Assembly: GCF_023078475.1 (NCBI RefSeq)
Contig: NZ_CP095741.1
Span: 3,844,001-3,908,000 of the forward strand
Direction: 5' to 3'
Origin: Luteibacter aegosomaticola
GTDB taxonomy: Bacteria > Pseudomonadota > Gammaproteobacteria > Xanthomonadales > Rhodanobacteraceae
Length of the DNA stretch: 64,000 bases
Below are positions 34,353 through 43,239 of the stretch, piece after piece. The notes under the pieces were generated by a model. The model did no database searches. It was given only the letters and a program-made list of their open reading frames with translations, and was not told where the DNA came from. Positions within the stretch are counted from its first letter, which is position 1; each line of letters opens with the position of its first letter. Made by a program: the position numbers and the translations under genes.

Positions 34353-34484
34353 GAGCTAAGCAGCCTTTTTGCAGGTTGCTGCGAAGGCTAGGGGCACATC
34401 CTTTCGAGTCCCTTTCCCTTTTGCGAAAGCAGTTTGTAAGCACTTTGTGGCACTATCGTGTCTCCGCCGCCCTCTATTTCCTGC

Positions 34485-35249
34485 ATGCGCCGCACGTGCC
34501 TCGCTCTGCTCACCGCGCTCGCGCTCATCCCTGCCGCGCATGCCGAAGATGACACCCCCACCTACGCCTTTGGCGCTGGCGTGCAACGCATGCCGGGGTG
34601 GCAAGGGTCGAAAGACACCCGTAACCAGCCGGTGCCCTATATCGATATCGAGCTGCCGGGCGTGGGCGAGATTTCGACCACCGATGGCCTCACGATCGAC
34701 CTGATCCACGGCGAGCACTGGCACGGCGGCCTCTACGGCAACTGGCTTTGGGGCCGTACGCATAACGAGCTGGGCCCCCAGCTCGGCGGCAAGGTGGCGT
34801 CGCTTTCACCGCGCTGGCAGGGCGGTGGCTACCTCGAGTACGCCTTCACCAAGCGCATTAGCGTAGGCGGCCATGTCGCCCACGATACGAGCGGCGCGGG
34901 TGCATACGCTGCGCTCTATGCCGACTGGCAGCTCCCCGATGTCTGGTACATCCAGCACTCGCTCGAGCTGCAGGTCGAAGGCATGAATGGCGCGGGCATG
35001 ACGCGCTTCTTCGGCGTCACGCCGACCGAGGCGCAGGCCATCGGCACCGCGCCCTACCAGCCCGGCGCGGGCTGGCATTCGGCCAACCTGGAATATGACG
35101 CTTTCGTGCCCACCTCACAGCACACCGGTTTTGCCGTAGCCGTGTCGTACGCGCGCCTCTACGGCAACGCCGCCGACAGCCCGCTGGTGCGTGATTTCGG
35201 CAGCCGCCGGCAGCTCACGACCACCCTGGCCTTCGTCGTGCATTTCTGA
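34485..35249 (+). CDS. MipA/OmpV family outer membrane protein
   Basis: A 254-residue protein with signal peptide MRRTCLALLTALALIPAAHA. The barrel has family blocks YAFGAGVQRMPGWQGSKD, LYGNWLWGRTH and FGVTPTEAQAIG, and ends on an aromatic residue (AFVVHF), as outer membrane barrels do. MipA/OmpV proteins are outer-membrane scaffolds or porins. The GTG at 34458 is in frame, but only the ATG at 34485 begins the signal peptide. It is divergent from the HAD phosphatase gene. Confidence 0.88.
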   Translation: MRRTCLALLTALALIPAAHAEDDTPTYAFGAGVQRMPGWQGSKDTRNQPVPYIDIELPGVGEISTTDGLTIDLIHGEHWHGGLYGNWLWGRTHNELGPQLGGKVASLSPRWQGGGYLEYAFTKRISVGGHVAHDTSGAGAYAALYADWQLPDVWYIQHSLELQVEGMNGAGMTRFFGVTPTEAQAIGTAPYQPGAGWHSANLEYDAFVPTSQHTGFAVAVSYARLYGNAADSPLVRDFGSRRQLTTTLAFVVHF

Positions 35250-35256
35250 TCCGGCG

Positions 35257-36036
35257 TCAGGCCGGATCGGGGTGGAAGTCGTCGCCTTCCACGTTGGTGG
35301 GAATCGCGAACAACATGCCCAGCATCACCACGTGCGCCGCGGCCGAAAGCAGCGGCGACCATGCCGGCAACGCGATGTCGTACGGCAGCACGGTGTCGAT
35401 CAGCTGATTGGCGAGGTTCCAGCCCCAGTGCAGGCCCACGGCTAGCCAGAGATGGCCCGTGCGCACCACGGCGGTGGCATAGGCCAGCCCGAAGCAGAAC
35501 AACATCACCCACTGGGCCGGGCCAGCACCCAGGCGATACGCGTGGTTGAACAGGTACACCACGGCCGATACCGCCACGAACACCCACGGCGTCCAGGCCA
35601 CGCGGGTCGCGCGGTACAGGAAGCCCCGGGTCAGCAGGTCTTCGGCGACGGACGGGATGAAGGTGACCACGAGAGCCAACGGCAACGTCGACACGAAGGA
35701 CATGACCGCCGCCGCGGCCGTCTCGGGCGGACGGGCCAGGTAAACACCCAGGCCCATGCCTACACACACCGCCACGTACTTCAGTAGCAGGGACAGGACC
35801 AGGCCGCCGGACACCAGCAGCGGCGCGCTGCGGCGCCATTCCAGGGCGTAAGCGTCGTAGCCTTTGAAGCCGAGCCAGCGACCCAACGGCCACGCCACGG
35901 CGAGCATGGCAACGAGGACCGTACCGCTGACGGTAAGGCTGTGGAACACATGCCCGCCGAGGCCCTCTGCCACATGGTAGAAGGCGAGCAAGACAACGAA
36001 CGCGATGACGACGCGCTTGCGGTCGACGGCAGGCAT
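35257..36036 (-). CDS. CPBP family intramembrane protein (second, divergent copy)
   Basis: A 259-residue polytopic membrane protein. The CPBP motifs are present with one change: motif 1 is SVAEDLLTRG (E132, D133, R137) instead of EExxxR, motif 2 is YLFNHA (H165) and motif 3 is HWGWN. The Glu-to-Asp change at the catalytic pair is seen in some members; activity is uncertain. The start at 36036 has GGGGAA upstream. It is not closely related to the CPBP gene at 19538. Confidence 0.83.
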   Translation of the reverse strand: MPAVDRKRVVIAFVVLLAFYHVAEGLGGHVFHSLTVSGTVLVAMLAVAWPLGRWLGFKGYDAYALEWRRSAPLLVSGGLVLSLLLKYVAVCVGMGLGVYLARPPETAAAAVMSFVSTLPLALVVTFIPSVAEDLLTRGFLYRATRVAWTPWVFVAVSAVVYLFNHAYRLGAGPAQWVMLFCFGLAYATAVVRTGHLWLAVGLHWGWNLANQLIDTVLPYDIALPAWSPLLSAAAHVVMLGMLFAIPTNVEGDDFHPDPA

Positions 36037-36113
36037 GGATTCCCCGGAAAGATTGGCGCGGCGCACAGCTTAGGGCCTCACACCCCTTGGGCGCCATAGG
36101 TTAGACGGCAAAA

Positions 36114-37919
36114 TCAGAGCGACATGGACATGGCCTGCTCCTGCTGCTGCGCCATCCGCATCTGCTGATCCTGCTGGACCTGATCCATCTGCTGGTTCGC
36201 TACCTGCAGATCCCGGGACGCGGCCTCGACCGGGGTATTGAAGGCCTCAAGAGCGTCCAACTTGCCCCACTTGGTGCGGGGGTCGTCCAGATCGCCACGG
36301 AACGCCTGGTAGAGGTGGACCTCGGGGAGCAGGTTGCCTTGCCGGTCCTCACCCAGGGAAAGGTGGCTTACGTCGGACATGCCGCATTGCTTGGCCGTGG
36401 CTACCGAGCAGTGGGTGAGGCGGTCCATCTGTTGGGTGCTTAGGGTGATGCCTTCTTCGTTGTGGACGTCGGTGAGCTTGTCGTGGATGGAGTTGTAAAG
36501 GTGGTGGTCGCGGTGGGTTGGGTGGGCTGGGCTGGTTGGGGATGGATCTGGCGTCGGCGGGCTGTCCTGATCCAGGCGCGGAAAACGACTGAACTGGATG
36601 TGGTTGTCCTGGGCGGGATCGATTCGGCCTTCAGCATTGGGGACGGCTTGAGCATGCTGGCCTGCAAACGGCTCTGGGCGAACGACATGACCCTCGACAT
36701 CAACCGTTTGCTCGCTAGCTTCTTGCTCGCGATAGTCCTGGCCCCCGAGCTGCCGAGCCTCCTGAACGAGTTCACGTTCGAATACCCGATCTAGATCGAT
36801 AACGTCAGAGGGAACCGGCCCCACGTCCACGCGCGCCCTATCAGGCACCTGAGCGAGCACTTCCTCGCTCGTTTCCTCTGGCAAAGCGCATTTAACGACC
36901 GGACGACAATCCGGGGCACTCTTCTGTGCACCACGCACGCCACGGGTTCCAAGGTGGTCGAAAACCCGCGTGTGATAAATGATCGAGTGCTCTTCGGAAC
37001 GGTGTGCCGTGTAATCCTCAACGCGTTCAGGGAGCTGATATCTCTCGAGTAATTTCGGCTCGGTCAACCCACCGATGAAATCGATCATAAGGTTACCGTT
37101 CGCACGAGCAAGCCCGTCCACGTGGTAGCTACCGCCCACATCGGAATGTGCCCCCGGAACGGTGAGCGCTAGCAGCCTTCGGTCAGCCGAGAGCCCCTGC
37201 GGAATGATCATTGACGAGGGAAACTGGCTCCGGCGTTCGTCTCTCGCAACGAGCTGCAGCCCCGCAACGACCGACGACGGCACTCGTCGATCGTGTCGAG
37301 TCGGATGGCCGGTAGCGACCGGGTCAAAAAGGCCAACGGCCTGGGGAATACTACCCGGCGCGAGAACACGCGATCTCTGATGGTTCCTCGAAACAACCAC
37401 ACCCTCGTCATGAACCTTCCGTGAGAAGGACATGGATTCTTCAGCCCCACGACTAAACCCCGTCGTAATCACACGGATTTTTGCCTCCGGGTCCTCCGCA
37501 AGCCATCTGTCGACCGTTGCTGCGAACTTGTCGTACATTTTTCGTACGCGTTCGTCGTGAGAGTAGCCGATCGCTCCGTCGAAAAGTCGACGCGCAAAGT
37601 CCCACTGCGTACCCGGTCCAGCAACATAGTGACTAAACACCCGAGGATCCCGATTCTCGCTTAGCTGCTGTGCAAACCGGCCCACGTTTGTCAGATGATT
37701 CGGATCGCCTTCCGCGTCGTTTCCGGTACCGTCGAAGTTCGCGATAAACACGTACTCATGCGGATCATCCTCATGAAGGAATACCGGTACTCGCATCGAC
37801 CCGAGCATGTGCCTTGCACCTTCATACGAACGCAGATCGTGGATCGTCGCCGCATCCTGAGAGACGCCGTCCATGCGGCGACCATCAGGTCCAATCTTGT
37901 GCTTTTCCTTAACCTTCAT
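36114..37919 (-). CDS. type IV secreted antibacterial effector: DUF2235 lipase-like domain plus XVIPCD-type C-terminal tail
   Basis: A 601-residue protein. Residues 55-330 form a DUF2235 alpha/beta-hydrolase domain with ANFDGTGNDAEGDPNHLTNV, the nucleophile elbow GFSRG (about S156) and GAHSDVGGSYH (about 256-266). This is the arrangement of Tle1-type phospholipases. After a proline-rich linker, the last 130 residues (HLYNSIHDKLTDVHNEEGIT onward, LDALEAFNTPVE, then a tail of Q, M and A) match the XVIPCD. That domain is recognised by VirD4 of the X-T4SS in Xanthomonadales. Ribosome site AAAGGA is five bases before the ATG. The gene starts 9 bases after the adjacent lipoprotein gene. It probably kills other Gram-negative cells by attacking phospholipids. 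Confidence 0.85.
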   Translation of the reverse strand: MKVKEKHKIGPDGRRMDGVSQDAATIHDLRSYEGARHMLGSMRVPVFLHEDDPHEYVFIANFDGTGNDAEGDPNHLTNVGRFAQQLSENRDPRVFSHYVAGPGTQWDFARRLFDGAIGYSHDERVRKMYDKFAATVDRWLAEDPEAKIRVITTGFSRGAEESMSFSRKVHDEGVVVSRNHQRSRVLAPGSIPQAVGLFDPVATGHPTRHDRRVPSSVVAGLQLVARDERRSQFPSSMIIPQGLSADRRLLALTVPGAHSDVGGSYHVDGLARANGNLMIDFIGGLTEPKLLERYQLPERVEDYTAHRSEEHSIIYHTRVFDHLGTRGVRGAQKSAPDCRPVVKCALPEETSEEVLAQVPDRARVDVGPVPSDVIDLDRVFERELVQEARQLGGQDYREQEASEQTVDVEGHVVRPEPFAGQHAQAVPNAEGRIDPAQDNHIQFSRFPRLDQDSPPTPDPSPTSPAHPTHRDHHLYNSIHDKLTDVHNEEGITLSTQQMDRLTHCSVATAKQCGMSDVSHLSLGEDRQGNLLPEVHLYQAFRGDLDDPRTKWGKLDALEAFNTPVEAASRDLQVANQQMDQVQQDQQMRMAQQQEQAMSMSL

Positions 37920-37928
37920 CACATTCCT

Positions 37929-38474
37929 TTAGTAACTCTTCGAATACACCAAAACAGAATCGTGGCGCAAAATGCCGTCTTCCCCTTGGCCTTCTCGCCT
38001 TCTGAGGAACACCATGGACTGCATGTAGACCCTGACCGACCTATCTTCGACAACCAAGAGCAGGGTCGGGTCACCTACCGCACCGTCGTCATCAACTTCA
38101 TCAACCGGCTCTGCATGCACGACGACCCGACGCTTGAAGATCGATGACATATCGACTCGATCCTCGTGCCGCTCTCCATCCATTGACTGCCACGTCACCA
38201 ACGCTGGTTCTGGAAAGTTTCTTATTGCGATCTGCCCGCTCTTGGCCGCTTTAATCACCCCTTCCTTTAGCGGCCATACTTTCCCGCCCTCGGGCTCATC
38301 TACCTGGACTCGATTCGCGTAAATGACCTTGCAGCTACGTGTGTATCCGCACTCCGCGGAAAAAACGTGATGACGAAAATGCGTCGGTTTTGGCGCCTTT
38401 TTTTGCGCTACTTGCGAACAGCATCCGGTGGCTAACAGCGTCACAGCCGCAAGGCGCAGAAGTCTTAGATCCAT
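37929..38474 (-). CDS. periplasmic lipoprotein, likely immunity protein of the effector
   Basis: A 181-residue lipoprotein. The signal peptide ends with lipobox LLATGC, and the mature chain has PTHFRHHVFSAECGYTRSCK and a DRVDMSSIFKRRVVVHAEPV segment. Ribosome site GAGGAG lies eight bases before the ATG. No enzyme motif is seen. It sits directly upstream of the effector gene. In X-T4SS loci each effector is paired with a lipoprotein inhibitor that protects the producer in its periplasm, so immunity is the best reading. The family is not recognised from sequence. GC content is clearly below the window average. Confidence 0.75.
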   Translation of the reverse strand: MDLRLLRLAAVTLLATGCCSQVAQKKAPKPTHFRHHVFSAECGYTRSCKVIYANRVQVDEPEGGKVWPLKEGVIKAAKSGQIAIRNFPEPALVTWQSMDGERHEDRVDMSSIFKRRVVVHAEPVDEVDDDGAVGDPTLLLVVEDRSVRVYMQSMVFLRRREGQGEDGILRHDSVLVYSKSY

Positions 38475-38528
38475 TCCACTTCTCCTCGACCCGTGAATTT
38501 TTCAGGGTTGGCAGGTAGCTCGTGCGAG

Positions 38529-39146
38529 CTACTCCTCATGAACCCGATCGAAAGTCAGGCCGCGATCAACCCAACGAATCATATAAATCCAAGTGTTATG
38601 CTTCATGCCGAGACCCGTCACGACGGCAATGGCACGTTTCTGCTCCCTATCGCCGGTAACCGCGCTAGCACGGCCTGTCATGGTGATAAGGCGATCAATC
38701 CACGGAACGTCGGCTGGCCATGATTCGACGCTGTCGACGCGATCGATGTGCGTATACGTCGCGCACCAAAACGCAGCGAGGGCGACACGTTCGGCATCGT
38801 CACCACTCAACTTGCGATCATCGCGAGCCATGACATCGGCGATACCGCTGCGAATCTGCTCGTACAGCTTGTGTTTTGGGTGGCAATGATCCTGCGGCCC
38901 ATGAATGAGTGGGTCTTCGCCGCAGACCCCGCCTGGCTCGCGACGCTCATAGATAACCCCCCTCGCCTCCATCTGTTCGGTCGTATAGCCTTCGGGGTTA
39001 GGTAGCGACTTGAGGCTTTTTGCCGACGCAGCGATGTACTCTTTCGGCGTCATGGGATCCTCCATCGTTGGATCTGCGCATCCCATCAGAAACGGCCATG
39101 CCGCAATCGCAGAAGTCGTAAGCATGAACCGGTGCATCTTTTTCAT
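38529..39146 (-). CDS. second periplasmic lipoprotein, possible immunity protein
   Basis: A 205-residue lipoprotein with signal peptide and lipobox (FLMGC, Cys 23). The mature chain has GVIYERREPGGVCGEDPLIH, then DHCHPKHKLYEQI, and AALAAFWCATYTHIDR, including four cysteines. Its start overlaps the virD4 stop by 4 bases (ATGA). It may be immunity for the same effector, for a lost effector, or an orphan. It has no obvious similarity to the lipoprotein at 37929. The 54-base gap between the two carries no other feature. Confidence 0.72.
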   Translation of the reverse strand: MKKMHRFMLTTSAIAAWPFLMGCADPTMEDPMTPKEYIAASAKSLKSLPNPEGYTTEQMEARGVIYERREPGGVCGEDPLIHGPQDHCHPKHKLYEQIRSGIADVMARDDRKLSGDDAERVALAAFWCATYTHIDRVDSVESWPADVPWIDRLITMTGRASAVTGDREQKRAIAVVTGLGMKHNTWIYMIRWVDRGLTFDRVHEE

Positions 39147-40843
39147 CGAACATCCTTCGAGGGCTTCATGCCCTTCACCTTCAACGTTGCGACCTCCACC
39201 TTCGGCAATAGCCGCTTGGTGAAGTACTTCTCCTGGTAGTAGCGGATCTTGTCGGCCATGACCGGATGCGGGATGCCCTCGTAGAAGAACACCTGCTTGT
39301 CGGCGCTCATGGCCTTGAGTTCCTGAGGAAGCATCAGGGCGCGGCGTTCTTCGTGGTGGCTGATGCTGACGTCACGGCTGTGAGTGATGTTCTTCTTGCG
39401 GACTGTGCTGAAGCCGAGCATTTCGGAGTAGTCGTTGGCGTCGCGCTGTTCGCGCGGGGTGTAGACGATCTGCAAGGCGTGGTTGGTGACGAAGCTGCGC
39501 GCGACGTCGCGGCCATACACGGCATCGAGCTGGGATAGGCTCTGGATGATCGGCAGAAGGCGGAGGTTGTAGCCGGCAATGAAGGAGACGGCGCTGGCCA
39601 GAATGTCCACGCGACCCAGTGCGGTGAACTCGTCCATCAACAGCAGGCACTGATGCTTCAGCGTCTTATCCTGCGCCGGGAGCTCACGCGTATTGAGCTT
39701 CACCAGTTGGCTGAAGAACATGTTGATGATGATCCGGCTCTCGGCCAGCTTGTTGGGCTGGATGCCGATGTAGATGGTCATTTTCTTCCGGCGCAGGTCG
39801 GTGAGCAGGAAGTCGTTGCCGCTGGTAGCGGCGTCGAGCACCGGGTTGAGGAACATGTTCAGCGGCTCGCGGAACATGCCCATGATGGAGGCGAAGGTGT
39901 CGTCGGCCTGAGAGATCAGGTTGCTGAAGGCGTTCTGCGTGATGTCGCTGAGGAACGGGTGGCCCGCGAGTTCCTGAAGGTAGCCCTTGAGGTCGGCGCC
40001 CTCGCCTGTCGATAAGCGGAAGACCGCGCCCAGCGTGGGCTCATCGACTGACACGAGGCGACTGCCGCCGCCCTGGGCGTCACGCTTTTCGAACAGGTAC
40101 ATAGTGAAGGCAACGAAGGCGTTGCGCGCCTGGCTGATCCAGAAGCCCTGGTCGCCCGCCCCATCCGGGTACAGCGTCTCCGCGAGCGACATGAGGTCGG
40201 ATACGCGGAACGAACCGTCGGATACGTAGTGCAGCGGGTTCCAGCGAGCCGTGCGCAAGTCTTCCGCGAACGGGTTGAAGAGGTGGACGTCCTGCCCCTG
40301 CTTCTCGCGCCAGCCGCTGGTGAGGTCGAAGTTCTCCTGCTTGATATCGAGGACCACGACCGAGCCTTCGTAGCTCAGCAGGTTGGGAATGACGATGCCG
40401 ACGCCCTTGCCGCTGCGCGTCGGCGCGGCGAGGATCGCGAACTGCTGGCCAGACATGTGGATAAGGCGCCGGCCGTGGCGCCCGACCACGAGGGCCGTGG
40501 GCGTGCGCTTGAACATGCCCTTGCGAGACAGCTCCCGGCGCGAGGCGAAGCGCGCGTCGCCATGGAGTGCCTTCGAAGAAGGCCTGAACAAGAGCGCGAG
40601 CACCATGACCAACACCAGCAGTGGCACGGCGGCGCCGAGGCCGCCGGCGAGCCAGATGCGCCATGCGTATGGCTGGTACGCAGGCTCGTGGAGGTGCTCG
40701 TAATAGCCCCACCACGCCATCCACCAGCGCGGACCGGAGTCCACGCCGAGTAGCAACCCTGTGAGATAAGCGGCCAGCCACGGAACCCAGGCCACGGCGG
40801 CAAGAACGATCGCCAGGGCGATCACGACTTTCCCTGTACGCAT
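39143..40843 (-). CDS. virD4: type IV secretion system coupling protein VirD4
   Basis: A 566-residue T4SS coupling ATPase. It has two N-terminal membrane helices (about 6-33 and 64-86), then Walker A APTRSGKGVG (140-149), Walker B CLLLMDEFTALGR and the TraG/TraD C-terminal region. An all-alpha domain between about 190 and 330 (SLAETLYPDGAGDQGFWISQ) is where XVIPCD effectors dock in the Xanthomonas system. No other vir genes are in the window to the right, so the virB operon must be elsewhere. VirD4 heads the leftward operon virD4, lipoprotein, lipoprotein, effector. Confidence 0.95.
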   Translation of the reverse strand: MRTGKVVIALAIVLAAVAWVPWLAAYLTGLLLGVDSGPRWWMAWWGYYEHLHEPAYQPYAWRIWLAGGLGAAVPLLVLVMVLALLFRPSSKALHGDARFASRRELSRKGMFKRTPTALVVGRHGRRLIHMSGQQFAILAAPTRSGKGVGIVIPNLLSYEGSVVVLDIKQENFDLTSGWREKQGQDVHLFNPFAEDLRTARWNPLHYVSDGSFRVSDLMSLAETLYPDGAGDQGFWISQARNAFVAFTMYLFEKRDAQGGGSRLVSVDEPTLGAVFRLSTGEGADLKGYLQELAGHPFLSDITQNAFSNLISQADDTFASIMGMFREPLNMFLNPVLDAATSGNDFLLTDLRRKKMTIYIGIQPNKLAESRIIINMFFSQLVKLNTRELPAQDKTLKHQCLLLMDEFTALGRVDILASAVSFIAGYNLRLLPIIQSLSQLDAVYGRDVARSFVTNHALQIVYTPREQRDANDYSEMLGFSTVRKKNITHSRDVSISHHEERRALMLPQELKAMSADKQVFFYEGIPHPVMADKIRYYQEKYFTKRLLPKVEVATLKVKGMKPSKDVR

Positions 40844-40949
40844 GACACTCCATCCATCTGGTTCGAAGAAATATTCTTCGCCACGAATGAGGTGTCATTC
40901 AATCAGTCACTTCGCAACCCTATGTAGTTCTTAGGCTTACGGGCGTGAC

Positions 40950-40982
40950 AGATTTGCCTGACAAACCGCGTCAGGCAAATCT
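40950..40982. repeat. perfect 13-bp inverted repeat upstream of virD4
   Basis: AGATTTGCCTGAC, loop AAACCGC, then GTCAGGCAAATCT. It lies 107 bases before the virD4 start and 31 bases beyond the Rieske stop, both minus strand. No T-run follows on either strand, so it may be an operator or an mRNA-end hairpin rather than a plain terminator. The remaining 40844-41013 is AT-richer than average and holds no gene. Confidence 0.6.
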
Positions 40983-41013
40983 TCATTCAGAGATGACTCA
41001 AAAGCGACCGCGC

Positions 41014-41328
41014 TTAGCGGTCGTCGCGCGTCCAGATGAAGCCATCGGCTTCCTGCACGGGGAAGACCGTCACAGGTTCATATGCCGGCGGGCAGGTGAC
41101 CTCGCCGCTGCGGAGATCGAAACGTGCCCCATGGCGCACGCACTCCACCTCGAAGCCATGCACTGGACCACCGGCAAGCTCGCCGCCGTCGTGGGTGCAG
41201 ACGTCCTCGATGGCGTAGAGATCGCCATCAATGTTGTATACCGCGATGGCGGTATCGCCATCCCAGGCCACGCGGAATTCGCCGGGGAGCAGTTCGCTGC
41301 GCGTACCGACCTTGACCCAGCCGTTCAC
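41014..41328 (-). CDS. Rieske [2Fe-2S] ferredoxin-like protein of the suf region
   Basis: A 104-residue small Rieske protein. The cluster ligands are C44, H46 (VCTHDG) and C63, H66 (CVRHGARF). It resembles the ferredoxin component of aromatic-ring dioxygenase systems, but no oxygenase is nearby. In Xanthomonadales a similar gene ends the suf operon, so it may be an electron carrier or cluster client of SUF. The start overlaps the acetyltransferase stop by 4 bases. Confidence 0.9.
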   Translation of the reverse strand: MNGWVKVGTRSELLPGEFRVAWDGDTAIAVYNIDGDLYAIEDVCTHDGGELAGGPVHGFEVECVRHGARFDLRSGEVTCPPAYEPVTVFPVQEADGFIWTRDDR

Positions 41329-41858
41329 GCCCGGAGGTCCTTCACGAGGTATTCGAAGCGCAGGTCGTCGCGCTGCGGCAGGCCAAAGCGCTCGTCGCCG
41401 TAGGGGAACGGCTTGGTCCGCCCCGTACGGGCGTAGCCGCGGCGTTCGTACCAGGCGATGAGTTCGGCGCGGATGTCGATCACGGTCATCTCAACCCGCG
41501 TGCACTGCCATTCCTCGACCGCGATGCGCTCGACTTCCTCGATCACCAGCTTGCCGATGCCCGTACCCTGGAACGGCGGGTGCACCGAGAACATGCCGAA
41601 GTAGCAGATCTCGCCCTGGCGTTCGATGTAGCAGGAGGCCGCGATCAGGCCATCCCGTTCGAACAGCACGAAGCGACCGTTCGGGCCGGTGAGCAGCTCT
41701 TCGATCTCGGTGACGTCGGTGCGGCGGCCGTGGAGGAAATCGGCCTCGGTGGTCCAGCCGGCGCGGCTGGCGTCGCCACGGTAGGCGGACTCGACCAGCG
41801 TGGCGATGACGGCGGCGTCGGCCTGGGTGGCGGTGCGGAAGGTGTGTTTCGGGGTCAT
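41325..41858 (-). CDS. GNAT family N-acetyltransferase
   Basis: A 177-residue single-domain acetyltransferase. The acetyl-CoA binding loop is VHPPFQGTGIGKLVIEEVER, and the C-terminal WYERRGYARTGRTKPFP is typical of small-molecule GNATs. Substrate unknown. It lies between sufS (119 bases, occupied by a repeat pair) and the Rieske gene, which it overlaps by ATGA. It may be read through from the suf operon. Confidence 0.9.
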   Translation of the reverse strand: MTPKHTFRTATQADAAVIATLVESAYRGDASRAGWTTEADFLHGRRTDVTEIEELLTGPNGRFVLFERDGLIAASCYIERQGEICYFGMFSVHPPFQGTGIGKLVIEEVERIAVEEWQCTRVEMTVIDIRAELIAWYERRGYARTGRTKPFPYGDERFGLPQRDDLRFEYLVKDLRA

Positions 41859-41884
41859 GGCGGCATTTTAGACGCCGGGGGAGC

Positions 41885-41966
41885 ATCGCGCGCAAGCGCG
41901 CTGCTACAAGGGCTCCGTGTCGCCGGACACAAGCGCCCCCCTGTAGGAGCGCGCTTGCGCGCGATC
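41885..41966. repeat. GTAGGAGCGCGC-type inverted repeat pair
   Basis: ATCGCGCGCAAGCGCGCTGC and TACA at 41885-41908, and its inverted partner TGTAGGAGCGCGCTTGCGCG with CGAT at 41942-41966. It sits between sufS and the GNAT gene and may separate their mRNA levels. Confidence 0.85.
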
Positions 41967-41976
41967 GGGGGTGCCG

Positions 41977-43224
41977 TCAGAGCAGCAGCTTACGCACCCG
42001 CCCCACGGCCTCGATGAACTGATCCACCTCGGCCTTCGTGTTGTAGAACGCCAGCGAGGCGCGCAGCGTGGCGGGGACGCCAAAACACTGCATCAACGGA
42101 TGGGCGCAATGGTGGCCAGAGCGGACAGCGACACCCTGCAGGTCCAGCAGCGTGGCCATGTCGTTGGCGTGCGCGCCTTCGAGCAGGAAGGAGATGACCG
42201 GCTCTTTTTCCTTCGCCTGACCGAAGATCCGCACGCCCGGAAGGGCCGCGATAGCATCGGTGGCATAAGCGAGCAGTTCCTGCTCGTACGCCTTAAGGCG
42301 GTCGTAGCCGATGCCTTCCAGGTAGTCGATGGCGGCCGAGACGCCGGCAAACCCGGCAATGTTTGGCGTACCGGCCTCGAACCGATGCGGCGGATCCGCG
42401 AACACGGTGCCGCTGAAGCGCACCTCCCGGATCATCTCGCCACCGCCGAAGAACGGCGGCATGGCCATCAGGTGCTCACGCTTGGCCCACAGCGCGCCAG
42501 TGCCCGTGGGCGCCAGCATCTTGTGGCCGGTGATCGCGTAGAAGTCGCAGCCCAACGCCTGCACGTCGACTTTACGGTGCGGCACGGCCTGCGAGCCGTC
42601 GACCAGCAGCGGGATACCGCGCTTGCGGCACTCGCGGGCGATCTCGCGCACCGGGTTCACCGTGCCGGTCACGTTGGATACGTGGCCGACGCAAGCCAGC
42701 TTCACTTCCGGGGTGAGCAGCTTGAAGTATTCCTCGAGGATCAGCTCGCCCTTCTCATCGATGGGCGCCGCCTTCACCGTAGCGCCGGTGCGCTCGGCGA
42801 CGAGCTGCCACGGCACGATGTTGGCGTGATGCTCCATCACCGTGGTGACGATCGCATCACCGGCCTTCAGCCGCGGCAACGCGAAGCTGTACGCCACCAG
42901 GTTGATCGCCTGGGTGGTGCCCGAGGTGAGGATCACTTCATCGCGCGAGGGAGCATTGATGAAACGGGCCAGCGCGTCGCGCGCGCCCTCATAGGCGGCC
43001 GTCGCTTCTTCGCCGAGCGTATGCACCGCGCGCGCCACATTGGCGTTGTGCTCGCGGTAATGGCGATCCACCGCCTCGATGACCGAAACCGGCTTCTGCG
43101 ACGTATTCGCGCTATCGAAGTAGATCAGCGGTTTGCCGTGCACCGTACGCGACAGCAGCGGGAAATCCGCGCGGATGCGTTCGATGTCGAGCGGGAGGGG
43201 GGCGGTCTCGGCCCTGGCATTCAT
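41977..43224 (-). CDS. sufS: cysteine desulfurase SufS
   Basis: A 415-residue class V PLP aminotransferase-fold enzyme that takes sulfur from cysteine for Fe-S cluster assembly. HHANIVPWQLVAER, ITGHKMLAPTGTGALWAK with the PLP lysine, and RSGHHCAHPLMQ with the persulfide cysteine (C373) identify the SufS (group II) type. SufE, its usual activator, is not in the window. It follows sufD by 15 bases. Confidence 0.96.
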   Translation of the reverse strand: MNARAETAPLPLDIERIRADFPLLSRTVHGKPLIYFDSANTSQKPVSVIEAVDRHYREHNANVARAVHTLGEEATAAYEGARDALARFINAPSRDEVILTSGTTQAINLVAYSFALPRLKAGDAIVTTVMEHHANIVPWQLVAERTGATVKAAPIDEKGELILEEYFKLLTPEVKLACVGHVSNVTGTVNPVREIARECRKRGIPLLVDGSQAVPHRKVDVQALGCDFYAITGHKMLAPTGTGALWAKREHLMAMPPFFGGGEMIREVRFSGTVFADPPHRFEAGTPNIAGFAGVSAAIDYLEGIGYDRLKAYEQELLAYATDAIAALPGVRIFGQAKEKEPVISFLLEGAHANDMATLLDLQGVAVRSGHHCAHPLMQCFGVPATLRASLAFYNTKAEVDQFIEAVGRVRKLLL

Positions 43225-43239
43225 GGCTTGGCTCCGGAC

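Noticed and set aside
36114..40843. insertion sequence or integrase bringing in the T4SS cassette
   Set aside because: No transposase, integrase, flanking direct repeats or tRNA were found at either side; only base composition hints at transfer.
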